Assembly: GCA_903840265.1 (NCBI GenBank)
Contig: CAIMFH010000071.1
Coordinates: 1-43,401 of the forward strand
Reading direction: 5' to 3'
Length of the DNA: 43,401 nucleotides
Source: an uncultured Schlesneria sp.
GTDB lineage: Bacteria > Planctomycetota > Planctomycetia > Planctomycetales > Planctomycetaceae
A model generated the notes under the pieces. That model did not search any database and was not told the origin of the DNA. It saw only the letters and a program-made list of their open reading frames with translations. A program made the position numbers and the translations under genes. This document shows, in pieces, positions 24,702 to 34,927 of the stretch (its first letter is position 1; every line of letters begins with the position of its first letter).

Positions 24702-25163
24702 CTATTCCTTTTTCGACGGCCAATTCAGAGCAACCGCAGCGACCATCGAGAAAAATAGCCCCGCCAGATTAACGTATTTTGAAGCTTGGTGAAGGTGAGC
24801 AAACTCGATCGTCTTCGGCTGTCCCGGTGGACGCACCATCGCCGCGAGCGGCGAATACACCCAGTGATAATCAACAAACATTAATGCGAGAACCGCCAGC
24901 AGGCTGAGGATCGCAAAGGCCCGGCGTCGCGTCGGCAATTCCGGATGAAACTCGGCCAGACACGCTCCAAGCCAAGCCAATCCGACCAGAATCGCCCCCG
25001 CTCGATAGAATGGCGGAAAGCGAATCGCGACCAAAATATCCTTGGTTGCCGAGTCAAATCCGCCGCGAGTCACTTCCAGAATCCCGACAATGACGAATAA
25101 AGTCGCCGCACCAATCCAGGCGGATGAACAAAATCGAGCAAGAAACAGGGCCGCGCGAACCAT
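24702..25163 (-). CDS. DUF4149-like four-helix membrane protein
   Basis: 153 residues with four hydrophobic segments (about 5-25, 50-70, 80-100, 130-148). A C-terminal E-F-A-H-L-H-Q-A-S-K-Y-V-N-L motif matches the DUF4149/TMEM205-like pattern L-H-x-x-S-x-x-x-N. Function unknown. ATG 25163 is used because AAGGA lies five to six bases upstream; the longer frame from 25250 has no such signal. It precedes mgtA on the same strand and is divergent from the gene at 25263. Confidence 0.78.
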   Translation of the reverse strand: MVRAALFLARFCSSAWIGAATLFVIVGILEVTRGGFDSATKDILVAIRFPPFYRAGAILVGLAWLGACLAEFHPELPTRRRAFAILSLLAVLALMFVDYHWVYSPLAAMVRPPGQPKTIEFAHLHQASKYVNLAGLFFSMVAAVALNWPSKKE

Positions 25164-25262
25164 AAGATTCCTTCTGGCGTGGTCATTCAACGGTTGAGTA
25201 AGTTCAAGGCGGACTCCACAATACAAACGGAACGGCAATCCCGACAGCATTGAGGTGGTCGC

Positions 25263-25586
25263 ATGGCAATCGCGGCAGTCACTGACGAACGCGCCACCAC
25301 GGGTGCGTATACCGTTGATGATGCGGACGTTGCCATCGCCAAAGCGGACACGGATCGATGGCGTCGCCGATACCTCTTGGCGGTCGCCACAATTGTCATG
25401 ATGGGAATCGGTTACGTGCTAAGTCCGGCGATCGTGCGTGCACTGTATAAACGTGGTGCGATACCTTTACAGTTTGGCTACGTAGTAGAAGTCCTGCTTT
25501 ATCCGTTGGAACTGGCTTACGAGAACTCAGAACTCGTTCAGTCGTTCTACAATGGCTATTTTGAGTTGATCGGAGTCGATGAGTGA
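25263..25586 (+). CDS. Small single-helix protein coupled to the haem-binding dehydrogenase-like gene
   Basis: 107 residues, family not recognised. An acidic, alanine-rich N-terminus, a cluster W-R-R-R-Y, one clear membrane helix (about 37-58, LLAVATIVMMGIGYVL), then a tail ending E-L-I-G-V-D-E. Arg/Trp before the helix suggests an N-in orientation. GAGG (25252-25255) precedes the ATG. Its stop codon overlaps the GTG start of the next gene (GTGA at 25583-25586), which implies translational coupling. Confidence 0.72.
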   Translation: MAIAAVTDERATTGAYTVDDADVAIAKADTDRWRRRYLLAVATIVMMGIGYVLSPAIVRALYKRGAIPLQFGYVVEVLLYPLELAYENSELVQSFYNGYFELIGVDE

Positions 25587-28500
25587 TTCGGTCTTTCCGT
25601 TTGTGTGTTCTGGTCTCCATTTCCGCCATGACGCTTGTCGCGAACGTGCGGGGTGACGAGACCCAGCCATTGCCGACTGTCAAAAGTCCACTGTCGACCG
25701 ATCAGGCCCTGTCGAGCTTCGTGCTGGCATCACCGGATCTGAAGTTGGAACTGGTTGCCGCCGAACCCGAAGTTGTCAGTCCGGTCGCCATTGCATTTGG
25801 TGGCGACGGGTCGATGTGGGTGGTCGAGATGCGGGACTATCCCTACGGGCCCAAGGCTGGTTCCACTGACAAGCCGCTTTCTCGAATCAAGCATCTGCTC
25901 GACAAGAATCAGGACGGGCGATTCGAAACCGCCTCCGTCTTCATCGAGGGGTTGCTCTTTCCCACCGGGGTGCTCCCGTGGAAAGATGGGATCATCGTGA
26001 CGCTGGCGGGTGAAATCGCCTTCTTCGCCGATCGAGACGGCGATGGCCGGGCGGAATTCAAAGAGACCTGGTTTACCGGCTTCGTTCAAGAAAACTCGCA
26101 ACTGCGAGCCAATCATCCGACATTGGGCCCCGATGGCTGGGTATATGTCGCGAATGGTCTGCGGGGGGGCACCATCGTCGCCGCCAAGCCGGAATGGAAA
26201 ACCAAGGGACAGCCTGTCGCCCTGGCCGGGTTCGACTTCCGCTTCAATCCGAACACCGGCGAGTCGGCCGCTGTCTCTGGGCATGGCCAATACGGCCTAT
26301 GCTTCGACGACTACGGCAATCGATTCGTGTGCTCGAATCGGAACCCCGTGCAGCACGTCGTTCTCGAAGATCAATATATCCGGCGAAACCCGTTCCTCGC
26401 TGTGAAAAAGGCCGTACATGACGTCGCTCCGTATGCTGAGTTCTCCAAGCTGCATCCGATCAGCAAGGCTTGGACCACCAGCACGCTGCACGCGAATCAG
26501 TTCACCGCCGCCTGTGGAGTGCAGATCTATCGCGGAGATGCCTTGCCCCCTGAATTTGTGGGAAATGCCTTCACATGCGATCCGACTGGCAATCTGGTCC
26601 ATCGCGAAGTTCTCACACCGACCGGGGCCACGTTCACCGGCAACGCGGCCGACGGCGATCAGGAATTCCTCGCCAGCCCCGATACCTGGTTTCGCCCCGT
26701 CGATCTCGTCAACGGTCCCGATGGAGCACTCTACGTCGTCGACATGTATCGCGCGGTGATCGAGCACCCCGATTGGATGCCGGCCAAAATGAAGACTCGC
26801 AAGGATCTGCTCGACGGCAGCGATCGCGGTCGCATCTGGCGAGTCATGTCGATCGAACCGACCGTCAATCAGGAGCGGCCCGATGAGCCGATCGTCAAGC
26901 TCTCCACCAAAGATGTCATCGAACTGCTGGAACATCGCAACGGTTGGCATCGTGATACCGCCATGCGAATTCTGCTGGAGCGTAACCCACACGAAGTCCT
27001 GGACGCTCTCAAGAATAATTGGAAGCAGAACCGGCTGACGCGCAGTCGCCTGCGTGTGTTGTGGATGCTGAAAATCCTGGATCCGCGCCTGACCCCAGCC
27101 GTACTTGCGTGGTCAGAAACCAAAACCCGCGATGCCCGAGTGCGCGAGCAAGTGATTTCGGCCATCGGTGACAATCTGGATGAGTTGCTCGGCAGCGAAC
27201 AGGCGATGGATCTCGTGGACGATGAAGCGGATGAACGAGTACGTTTTCGGTTGGCGTTGGATCTGAGCGGCCGCAGCGAAGATGCTGTTTTTGAACGCAA
27301 GTTGCTGGTTCACCTGCTGGACCACGGCGTCGAAGATCCGTGGCTGCGAGTCGCCGTCGCGACGATGCGGTGCAACCCGCCCGAACTGCTGATCGTCGAG
27401 CTTTTGGATCACTGGCAGATGCGCGGCGCGATCCCCGATGGTGCCGCCGACTTGATCGAGGAACTCAGTGAGGTCGCGGGCACCCAGATGACGCCGAATG
27501 CGGCGACCGCCTACTTCAATGCCTTATTGGCGTTCGACGCCCCCACCCTAAGTACACCTGCGGTCAACGACATTCAATTGGCCGGACTTCGCGGCCTCGG
27601 GCAGGGGACCGCGCGGCGTGGCATCATTCTGCAAACATACTTCGATCAGATCGGCGAAGCGGCACGCGGCTCGATCAGCCACCTCGTCTCGCGCGCCCTG
27701 GAAACGATCATCGATGCCGAAGTGATGGCTCCACGTCGGCTCGCCACGATCAAGACGTTGCGATTTCTACCGGGCCCCGATGTCGCCACAGCGCTGCTCG
27801 ATCTTGCGCTCTCTGATGAAGAAATCTCGCTGAAACTCACCGCCTTGGATTCGCTGGGTGCTTCGCACGACCCCGCCATCGGAACCAGACTGTTGGAAGC
27901 GTTCGACGCGCAAACTCCGCAGTTCCGTCGCGCCATACTGGATGTGCTGCTGGCCGACGAAGCTCGCACAAAGTTGTTGTTGGATGCACTCGAGCGTTCA
28001 ACGCTCAAGCCGACCGAGGTTGATATCACTCGGCAGGCGCGACTGACCAAGCATAAGGACCCCGACATCAAACAGCGAGCGGCCAAGCTGTTCACCGACT
28101 CAGCCTCACCTGATCGCAATGCGATCATGATGAAGTACCAGCCGGCTCTGGAGCAGAAAGCCAATGCGGCCCGAGGTCGGCTGATCTTCGAAAAGAACTG
28201 CGTCACCTGCCACCGCGTCGGCAACAGCGGTACCAATGTCGGTCCCGATATCGGCGACACCCGCGACAAGACTCCCGCCTATTTACTGACGAACATCCTC
28301 GATCCGAACCGCGCCGTCGATGCGAATTACTTCGGCTATACGCTGTTAACTAAGCAGGGCCGCGTCCTGACCGGCCTCGTCAAAAGCGAAACCGCCTCGT
28401 CCATCACAATCCGCCTTCCCGAGGGAAAAGAGGAAACGATCCTGCGAACGGATGTCGACGAATTGAAGTCGAGCGGACTCTCGCTGATGCCCATTGGCCT

Positions 28501-28594
28501 GGAAAAGACGATCACCGTCGACCAGATGGCCGACCTGATCACCTATCTCAAGAACTGGCGCTACCTCGACGGAGCGGTGCCGCTCGCCGAATAG
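25583..28594 (+). CDS. PVC-type membrane-bound dehydrogenase-like protein with HEAT repeats and haem c
   Basis: Large exported protein of 1003 residues of the type covered by TIGR02604 (N-terminal beta-propeller with NHL-like features) and TIGR02603 (C-terminal haem-binding domain), abundant in planctomycetes and Verrucomicrobia. A signal peptide covers about 1-24. The propeller region (about 45-420) includes D-x-D-x-D-G-R-like calcium loops (for example D-R-D-G-D-G-R). The middle is made of HEAT-like helical repeats. The haem site is C-V-T-C-H (873-877) with a following G-x-x-V-G-P-D motif. It probably takes part in periplasmic oxidation of sugars or alcohols, substrate unknown. GTG start at 25583 overlaps the stop of the small upstream protein. 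Confidence 0.92.
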   Translation: MIRSFRLCVLVSISAMTLVANVRGDETQPLPTVKSPLSTDQALSSFVLASPDLKLELVAAEPEVVSPVAIAFGGDGSMWVVEMRDYPYGPKAGSTDKPLSRIKHLLDKNQDGRFETASVFIEGLLFPTGVLPWKDGIIVTLAGEIAFFADRDGDGRAEFKETWFTGFVQENSQLRANHPTLGPDGWVYVANGLRGGTIVAAKPEWKTKGQPVALAGFDFRFNPNTGESAAVSGHGQYGLCFDDYGNRFVCSNRNPVQHVVLEDQYIRRNPFLAVKKAVHDVAPYAEFSKLHPISKAWTTSTLHANQFTAACGVQIYRGDALPPEFVGNAFTCDPTGNLVHREVLTPTGATFTGNAADGDQEFLASPDTWFRPVDLVNGPDGALYVVDMYRAVIEHPDWMPAKMKTRKDLLDGSDRGRIWRVMSIEPTVNQERPDEPIVKLSTKDVIELLEHRNGWHRDTAMRILLERNPHEVLDALKNNWKQNRLTRSRLRVLWMLKILDPRLTPAVLAWSETKTRDARVREQVISAIGDNLDELLGSEQAMDLVDDEADERVRFRLALDLSGRSEDAVFERKLLVHLLDHGVEDPWLRVAVATMRCNPPELLIVELLDHWQMRGAIPDGAADLIEELSEVAGTQMTPNAATAYFNALLAFDAPTLSTPAVNDIQLAGLRGLGQGTARRGIILQTYFDQIGEAARGSISHLVSRALETIIDAEVMAPRRLATIKTLRFLPGPDVATALLDLALSDEEISLKLTALDSLGASHDPAIGTRLLEAFDAQTPQFRRAILDVLLADEARTKLLLDALERSTLKPTEVDITRQARLTKHKDPDIKQRAAKLFTDSASPDRNAIMMKYQPALEQKANAARGRLIFEKNCVTCHRVGNSGTNVGPDIGDTRDKTPAYLLTNILDPNRAVDANYFGYTLLTKQGRVLTGLVKSETASSITIRLPEGKEETILRTDVDELKSSGLSLMPIGLEKTITVDQMADLITYLKNWRYLDGAVPLAE

Positions 28595-28605
28595 CAAGCG
28601 CTGAT

Positions 28606-28637
28606 GTAGGGTGCCGTGGAGTCTTCGGAACGCACCA
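28606..28637. repeat. Short dispersed-type hairpin
   Basis: GGTGCCGT (28610-28617) against AACGCACC (28629-28636) forms an imperfect stem around a 10-base loop. The string beginning GTAGGGTGC and ending CGCACCA resembles repeats I recall as common in planctomycete genomes (memory, not searched). It lies between the convergent dehydrogenase-like gene and queF. No T run is present. Confidence 0.4.
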
Positions 28638-28743
28638 CCAATGCTCCTACTGGCTTCCGTTGGGCTCGTCCGGGCCAGCCGGACGGAAACCTAAGACCAC
28701 TCACCGCGTCGCTAACGGACGATAAATCAGAGAAGGTGCAGCA

Positions 28744-29106
28744 TCATTTCGCAGCCTTCGTGTACTCCACGACAACATTCGTGCGAATCCCGCCGCGCGG
28801 CGTGAACGCCCCGATGATCTTCATCGATCGTGGCTGAGTGACCGCGACCATGTCGTCCAGGATCAGATTCGTCACGTGCTCATAGAACGCACCGTGATTG
28901 CGATAAGCCTGCAGATACATCTTCAGCGACTTCAGCTCATAGCACAGCTGATCGGGAACATAGGTGATCGTCAACGTTCCAAAATCGGGTTGGCCGGTCT
29001 TGGGACACAACGAGGTGAACTCGGGGCAAATCGTCTCGACCGAGTAATCCCGCTGTGGATAAGGGTTGGGAAACGTTTCCAAGATAGAACGAAAATCAGT
29101 GGTCAT
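28744..29106 (-). CDS. queF: 7-cyano-7-deazaguanine reductase (QueF, type I)
   Basis: Reduces preQ0 to preQ1 with NADPH in queuosine biosynthesis. With the start at 29106 the product has 120 residues, the single-domain type I form. The catalytic cysteine is Cys34 in T-S-L-C-P-K-T-G, the acid Asp41 follows in Q-P-D-F-G, and the QueF motif E-L-K-S-L-K occupies 57-62. An in-frame ATG at 29130 would add eight residues; neither start has a clear Shine-Dalgarno. No other que gene is nearby, so it is an orphan. The tRNA-Tyr(GTA) of this window would be a client of the pathway. Confidence 0.93.
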   Translation of the reverse strand: MTTDFRSILETFPNPYPQRDYSVETICPEFTSLCPKTGQPDFGTLTITYVPDQLCYELKSLKMYLQAYRNHGAFYEHVTNLILDDMVAVTQPRSMKIIGAFTPRGGIRTNVVVEYTKAAK

Positions 29107-29317
29107 TGCGTCGGAACTCAGTCTGGTCATTGGTCAGGGAAACAAGCGAACCCGACGGTTTCCAGTCGGGCCGTATTTGCAGTCCCTCATGATAGACAGT
29201 TGCAGCGCACACGGCAAATTGTGCGAAGCGTCTGCGGCAGCCGGACATCCCGTCATCCCTACTCGGGCGCGAGTCCAGATCATCGGCACCCGCTATCATT
29301 CACCCCGAATCCGAGGC

Positions 29318-31903
29318 CTACCGCAACTCGGCCGCGATCTGCACGGTCTCGCTGCGTTTGGCTGGCTTCGTCAGGTGATCGGCCAGGATTTCCAGGCTCA
29401 TCTGGGCATCAGGTGCTTCGGCGACGGCTTCCATCACTACCTCAAAGCCAACCAGTTCCTTCGGTGAGATCGCGGCCACGGAATCGAAGGTGATCATGTT
29501 GTTGCGAATGGTGTACTGGCTGCCGCGGACTTCCACCATCTTCAACTCAGGGGGCAACTGGATGCTCAGGCTGACGTTCTTCGCGACGGCACTACCATGA
29601 TTCTTGAGTTGAATCTTCGAGGTCAATCGATCGCCGACCGTGACCACACCCGTTCGGCCGACCGTTTCGATCTGTAGTTCCGGACGACCGACGACATCGA
29701 CTTCTGACTTCACGGCCGCTGTGCTGCCGGCGGGACCGCTCGCAGAGACTTTCGCCTGCTGCGTCCCCGGCGTGCGGGCGACCAGCTTGCTGCTGACGAC
29801 AGTTTCGGCACCAGGAGGCAGAGCTCCCACGTCCCAGAAGATCGCCTTCTGAATCGGATCGAAGCGGCCACCATCCGATGCTTCGACGAATTCCATCCCC
29901 GCCGGGACGATTTCGGACACGCGAACTTGTTTGACTTCGGCGTTCCCTTCGTTCTTGATGTTGTTCGTGAAGACCGTTGGCCGGTCGACATAGATCTTCG
30001 TCTGGCCCGATCGTGTCAGCACCAGTTGCTCACCAATGACTTCGACAACGCTTTCCAGTTCTTGACTGATCCCACCGTCGCCAGTCAGGACTGCCCGATT
30101 GACAGCTCGCCCGGGCTTCACTGCGACGACAGACAACACGATCTCTCGCGTTTCATTCGGGGACAGCTTGCCGATCGGACATTCGATGTCCGTTGCCGCT
30201 TCATGCTTCAGTCCGGCAGGGACCATGTCACGTACCGAGACATTGGTCGCGGCGGCAGTGCCGGTGTTCTTCAGTAGGAAGGTCAATTCGATCGTCTCAC
30301 CGATGCGAGCTTGCTTCGGTGCTTTGACATTGAAAGACAGTTGAGGTGCCGTCACGACGATTTCGGCTGCGGCTTCGGTCGCAAAACTGACTCGGGCCAC
30401 GCTGCCGATGGGGCCTTCCTGCTGCGGGATCACGCGGATTGAAATCTTCTTCTCTTCGTTCGGCTTCAGTGTGCCGATCTTCCAGATCAACTTCTTGTCG
30501 AAGATTTCCGCTCGCGGGGCCGAGCCATTCATTTCGGTTCCCTTGGGGATCCGATCTTCCACGACGACGTGTTGCGCGTCGACGTTACCCACATTCTTGA
30601 TGATGATCGAATAGATCATCATCTCGCCAAGCGTCGCCTGCTGAGGCGCCACTTTCTCGATCGTTAAGCGCGGTTGCTGCAAGCCTCTCGGTGACGCACC
30701 ATCCACAACTCCATCGCCCAGCAAATCGTTATCAAGCGACTTGGGCTGTGGGTCGGCAGGTCGCCGAGTGGGCAACGCACCGGGCTCGCCAGGAAGTTGC
30801 CGTTCGGGCTGTCGAGCGGGCTTCGGTTCAGGAAGTTCGGGGAAATCTCGTTGCAATGAGGGCTCGTCCAACGGATCAGGAATCGATGTTGGCAGCTTCG
30901 GCGAATCATCGCGTCGGGCGGGCTTCTTCTTGGGAAGCGGATCCGGTTCGGTAAATGTCGGAGTTGGACTCCCCTTTTTGGGCTCGTTCTCGAACGGCGT
31001 GCTCAAGTCGTCCGCTTCGATGGGGGCGGGGGCTCCCAGGCCAGCGGCCTTCATCTTCGGTTGATTGGCAAAGGGATCGGCTTCTGGCGTCTCTGTGACT
31101 GGGGCGTCCGACCCAAATAGATCTGATTTAGCGGGACGCTTTTTATTCGATTCAGGCCGCACAGGTTCCGCGGCCGGTTCGTCAAACGGGTCCGCTTCTG
31201 GAGCAGATTTCGGCCGCTGTGGAGCACTGTCGCTACCTGCCAGGGGAGCCGACTCCGCGAACGGATCGCTCTCTTCGCTCGAATCGCTCGCCGCCACCGG
31301 CACGATCTCTTGAGCCACGGGCTCTGGACGACCTTGTCGAACGAACGGCTTGATGCCGCCACCGACTTCCTGTGACTGGGCATCGTTTAGCTTGGACTTC
31401 AGAACGTCTGCTTCCAAGGCATCCAGATCATCGGGCAACCGCGTCGGGGTCTGCTGTTCACCTTCCGAAGCATCGGCCGTCTTGGTTTCTGAGAAAGCAG
31501 GCTCGTCGCGGAAGTTGAGTCCCGGACCTGTGCGAGCACTCTTGGCATTGACTGGCACAGTCGTGGGTTTCGCCTCCTCGAAAGGAGATTCGTTTTCAGA
31601 TTCTTCGGCTGGCAACAGCGCGGGCTGTGCCGCGGATTTACCTGCCGACGACGACTTCTTCGCGACGGTGAACGTCCCGAAGGGATCATCGGCCAGCGGG
31701 GTCGGCCCTTTGGGCTCAGCCGCTTGAGATTCAGGGGGACTCGGGGTATCCGCGAAAGGATCGGGAGCGTTATTGCTGCCCGTGTCATCCTGAGCGATGG
31801 CCGCAGTCTTATCCATGCCCTGCTGAGCCTGATAGACCGCCACCAAACCCACGCCGATGACGCTTGCCATCGCCGCCAGTTTCCACAATCCGCTTAATAG
31901 CAT
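29318..31903 (-). CDS. Exported DUF11-repeat protein with long disordered DPF-rich region
   Basis: 861 residues. One N-terminal membrane segment (about 7-27), then a long proline- and acid-rich, probably disordered stretch (about 35-400) with five D-P-F motifs at 48-50, 73-75, 213-215, 238-240 and 276-278. Then about four tandem DUF11/CARDB-like immunoglobulin-type beta domains (about 412-861), each with an I-K-N-x-G-N or L-K-N-x-G pattern and a P-x-G-x-x-motif, as in planctomycete and chlamydial OmcB-like cell-surface proteins. Likely an envelope or surface component. Start at 31903 has AGGGGAAGGGA six bases upstream and places the membrane segment at the N-terminus; the longer frame from 32026 does not. 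Confidence 0.85.
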   Translation of the reverse strand: MLLSGLWKLAAMASVIGVGLVAVYQAQQGMDKTAAIAQDDTGSNNAPDPFADTPSPPESQAAEPKGPTPLADDPFGTFTVAKKSSSAGKSAAQPALLPAEESENESPFEEAKPTTVPVNAKSARTGPGLNFRDEPAFSETKTADASEGEQQTPTRLPDDLDALEADVLKSKLNDAQSQEVGGGIKPFVRQGRPEPVAQEIVPVAASDSSEESDPFAESAPLAGSDSAPQRPKSAPEADPFDEPAAEPVRPESNKKRPAKSDLFGSDAPVTETPEADPFANQPKMKAAGLGAPAPIEADDLSTPFENEPKKGSPTPTFTEPDPLPKKKPARRDDSPKLPTSIPDPLDEPSLQRDFPELPEPKPARQPERQLPGEPGALPTRRPADPQPKSLDNDLLGDGVVDGASPRGLQQPRLTIEKVAPQQATLGEMMIYSIIIKNVGNVDAQHVVVEDRIPKGTEMNGSAPRAEIFDKKLIWKIGTLKPNEEKKISIRVIPQQEGPIGSVARVSFATEAAAEIVVTAPQLSFNVKAPKQARIGETIELTFLLKNTGTAAATNVSVRDMVPAGLKHEAATDIECPIGKLSPNETREIVLSVVAVKPGRAVNRAVLTGDGGISQELESVVEVIGEQLVLTRSGQTKIYVDRPTVFTNNIKNEGNAEVKQVRVSEIVPAGMEFVEASDGGRFDPIQKAIFWDVGALPPGAETVVSSKLVARTPGTQQAKVSASGPAGSTAAVKSEVDVVGRPELQIETVGRTGVVTVGDRLTSKIQLKNHGSAVAKNVSLSIQLPPELKMVEVRGSQYTIRNNMITFDSVAAISPKELVGFEVVMEAVAEAPDAQMSLEILADHLTKPAKRSETVQIAAELR

Positions 31904-32278
31904 TGGGAATCCCTTCCCCTCGTGCCCCCGGTTACTCACTGAGTCGACGCATCCCGACTCAATTATCTCACGTTTCTGCCGTCCGATAGCGCGATCCGCT
32001 CCAGCAACATCGCGACTCGGCATCAACCTGAACCCGTGTCTCTACCAGAATAATCAGATTACGGAAAGAGAAAGTTGCCAAAATCGGCAAAAAATGCCGT
32101 CCGAGGTGCCGGATCCGACCGAGAGGCCCGATTTTGTTCGGAAGGGAGTTGGGAGTAGGGAATTAGGCAGACCCGTGAACGCTGTGCTGCCTATCCCGTC
32201 GCTTCCAGGCACTTTCGATGAAAACGGCCGTTCTCCAAGAATTTCCGTGATATCAGCACAGGTTCTCCGCCAGTACCT

Positions 32279-32360
32279 GGGAGGGCGAGGCTCCTGCCGA
32301 CCTGCGCACGTTATTGTGAGTCCATCGACGGGCGCGGCTCGGCAGGTGCCTCGCCCTCCT
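32279..32360. repeat. Long inverted repeat of the planctomycete dispersed type
   Basis: A 21-base arm (32280-32300, beginning GGAGGGCGAGG) and its complement (32339-32359, ending CCTCGCCCTCC) match at 20 of 21 positions, with 38 bases between them. It sits in the divergent gap between the DUF11 gene and the DUF2339 gene. The sequence resembles the GGGAGGGCGAGGCTCC-type repeats common in planctomycete genomes (recalled, not searched). The remaining 31904-32278 and 32361-32422 hold no gene that I can support. Confidence 0.65.
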
Positions 32361-32422
32361 AAATACAAAATCACAGCAGAATCGAGCGCGGGCTCGCCGC
32401 GGTTCCTCAAGATGAGATTCCC

Positions 32423-34927
32423 ATGGGCATAGTAATCCTGTTTGTGATGCTGGTGGTTTTGATTGCCATGGTGGCTCGGCTGCAAGGCGATCAATCCCAG
32501 GACTTCAAGCAATTGAAGCAGGATTTTCGCGCGCTCAGACAAGAATTGAAGGCTCTGCAGCAAGTGCCGGCTCCTCAACCCGAGGCAAGACCGGAGCCGG
32601 AAGCGAAACCGGCGCAACCCGTGGATAAGGTCGAACCAGCGTCCGACGAAGAGCCGCTGGAAGTCGGCGATGTCATCGAAGAGCCGACGATTGTGACGCC
32701 GCCGGTAGTGACTCCCACTCCGCACAGGCCAAGCTCGTTGCAGCCCGCCCGCACCGATCCAAGGTCACCAATCCGCGAACGCCTGAAAAACCGCCCCGCT
32801 CCTACCCCTCCAGAACCGCGGGTTCCCAGCCATTTTGAAACGGCTGCCAAAGAGACTTTGCAGAAGATCTGGAACTGGATCATCGTTGGCGAGGAATACA
32901 TCCCAACCGGCGTCTCGATGGAGTATGCCATCGCCAGCCAGTGGCTGCTGCGAGTCGGCATCCTGATTCTGGTTGTCGGGGTCGGCTTCTTCCTGAAGTA
33001 CTCCATCGAACACGATCTGATCAGCAAAGTCGGTCGCGTGGCGATGACGACAATTGCTGGCCTCTGCATGCTGGTAGTGGGGACACGATTACTCGGACGC
33101 AAGTACCACGTCTTCGGCCAGGGGCTGTTAGGCGGTGGTCTGGCGATCTTGTACTTTGCTGTCTATGCCGCCGCCAACTTCTATCACCTGATCGAACCGA
33201 TCCCTGCCTTCGCACTGATGGGACTGGTAACGGTGCTCGCCGGTGGAATCGCCGTCCGGTTCAATTCGATCCTGGTCGCGGTCCTCGGCATCATCGGCGG
33301 CTACGCGACACCGATGATGTTGCCCAGCGCTGGCACCCATTTCCCCGAGCTCTACGGCTACATGCTGATTCTGGGGATTGGCGTGCTTGGGTTGTGCTAC
33401 TGGAAGAACTGGCCGCTGGTCAACTACCTCAGTTTCTTCGCGACGTATGCGTTGTACTTCGCATCGATGCAGGCCTACGACGTGACCCACTTCTACGAAG
33501 TGATGCCCTTCCTGTGCAGCTTCTTCATCCTGTTCTCGACGATGGCGTTCCTGTTCAAGATCGTCAATCAAACGAAATCCAATCTGCTGGACCTGCTCGC
33601 GCTGCTGATCAACGCGGCCGTGTTTTACGGCAGTGCCTTCGAACTTGTTGAAGAAGCCTTTGATCGACGCTGGGTCGCAGTGGTGACGATCTCGCTCGCC
33701 GCCTTCTACGCCGCGCACGTGTTCTATTGCCTGTATCGCCGCCTGGTCGACCGCGAACTGATTGTCAGTTTCATCGGGCTGTCCGCCTTCTTCCTGGCGG
33801 TGACGATGCCGCTGCTGTTGTCGTCCGAGTGGATCACGGTCAGTTGGGCCATCCAAGCCTTCGTACTGCTGTGGGTTGCCAAAAAGATCGGCAGCCAGTT
33901 CCTGCGACACGTCTGCTATTTGCTGTACGGAATCGTGCTGCTTCGGTTCGGATTCGTCGACTTGACTCGACACTTCCTGATCGCGCCTCCCGCCGCAGAA
34001 ATGACGATGATGGACTACCTGAATCATGTGGTTGAACGACTGGTGATGTTTGGAATTCCGATCGCTTCGATGGGCGGCGCCTATCGATTGTTGCTGCACT
34101 CGGATGACAAGGGCGATCGAATTGTTGACCGGAAGAACGACATCTCGGGCTTGATCAACGAGGCGTGGGCGATACGGCTGGTTGTCGGCGTCGCGTTCGG
34201 CATGCTGTTCCCGTACTTGCATCTCGAATTGCATCGGACCCTCGGCTACTTCTATCAGCCGCTACAACTTCCTGTCCTGACATTGCTCTGGCTGTCGATG
34301 TGCGGGGTCCTACTGTACCAGGCGACACGAACAACCAGCACCGCGATTCTCGCCCTATTGGTGCTGTTTGTCGGCTGCGTGATGTTCAAGCTGTTCGTCT
34401 TCGATCTCCCCGCCTGGGGCCTGACGCCATCCGGGCTGTACGAAGGTCAGTATTCGTTCCGCGACGCATCGCTACGACTACTGGACTTCGGTGCCGCAGT
34501 CGCCTTCTTCGCCGGTGGGTACGTGCTGCTTCGAGGACGAACAAGTTCCCGTGATGTCGGTGTGCTGCTGGGGTTCACCAGCATCGGATTGCTGTTCGTC
34601 TACTTGACGCTCGAAGTCAATTCGTTCCTGTTCCACTATGTGAAAGAGTTGCGCCCCGGCGGCGTCTCGATCCTGTGGTCTCTGTTTGCCTTGGGCTTAA
34701 TCCTGCGAGGGATCTGGAAGAATGCCCGCTCGCTTCGCTACCTTGGATTGCTGCTGTTCGGCATCGTGGCCTGGAAAGTCTTCTTCGTTGACCTGCGAGA
34801 ACTGGATCAACTCTATCGCATCGTGGCGTTCCTGGTGTTGGGCGTGTTGCTGCTGGTTGGTTCGTTCATCTACTTGAAATACCGCGATTCATTTGCCCAA
34901 AAACCTGCGTCGGAGGAGTCGGTATGA
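32423..34927 (+). CDS. DUF2339 polytopic membrane protein
   Basis: 834 residues. A first helix (about 2-18) is followed by a coiled, glutamine/lysine-rich part, then a proline-rich cytoplasmic-type linker (about 50-135), then about 20 closely packed helices to the end. The region around [17 protein letters not shown] and the G-G-Y-A-T-P motif fit the DUF2339 family. Function unknown; the family is usually next to DUF3999. That is also true here, the next gene overlapping by four bases (ATGA at 34924-34927). GATGAG lies about seven bases before the ATG. Confidence 0.87.
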   Translation: MGIVILFVMLVVLIAMVARLQGDQSQDFKQLKQDFRALRQELKALQQVPAPQPEARPEPEAKPAQPVDKVEPASDEEPLEVGDVIEEPTIVTPPVVTPTPHRPSSLQPARTDPRSPIRERLKNRPAPTPPEPRVPSHFETAAKETLQKIWNWIIVGEEYIPTGVSMEYAIASQWLLRVGILILVVGVGFFLKYSIEHDLISKVGRVAMTTIAGLCMLVVGTRLLGRKYHVFGQGLLGGGLAILYFAVYAAANFYHLIEPIPAFALMGLVTVLAGGIAVRFNSILVAVLGIIGGYATPMMLPSAGTHFPELYGYMLILGIGVLGLCYWKNWPLVNYLSFFATYALYFASMQAYDVTHFYEVMPFLCSFFILFSTMAFLFKIVNQTKSNLLDLLALLINAAVFYGSAFELVEEAFDRRWVAVVTISLAAFYAAHVFYCLYRRLVDRELIVSFIGLSAFFLAVTMPLLLSSEWITVSWAIQAFVLLWVAKKIGSQFLRHVCYLLYGIVLLRFGFVDLTRHFLIAPPAAEMTMMDYLNHVVERLVMFGIPIASMGGAYRLLLHSDDKGDRIVDRKNDISGLINEAWAIRLVVGVAFGMLFPYLHLELHRTLGYFYQPLQLPVLTLLWLSMCGVLLYQATRTTSTAILALLVLFVGCVMFKLFVFDLPAWGLTPSGLYEGQYSFRDASLRLLDFGAAVAFFAGGYVLLRGRTSSRDVGVLLGFTSIGLLFVYLTLEVNSFLFHYVKELRPGGVSILWSLFALGLILRGIWKNARSLRYLGLLLFGIVAWKVFFVDLRELDQLYRIVAFLVLGVLLLVGSFIYLKYRDSFAQKPASEESV

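Noticed and set aside
33128-34234. 368-residue - strand frame
   Set aside because: It lies wholly opposite the DUF2339 membrane-protein gene and has the same His/Gln/Asp-rich shadow composition.
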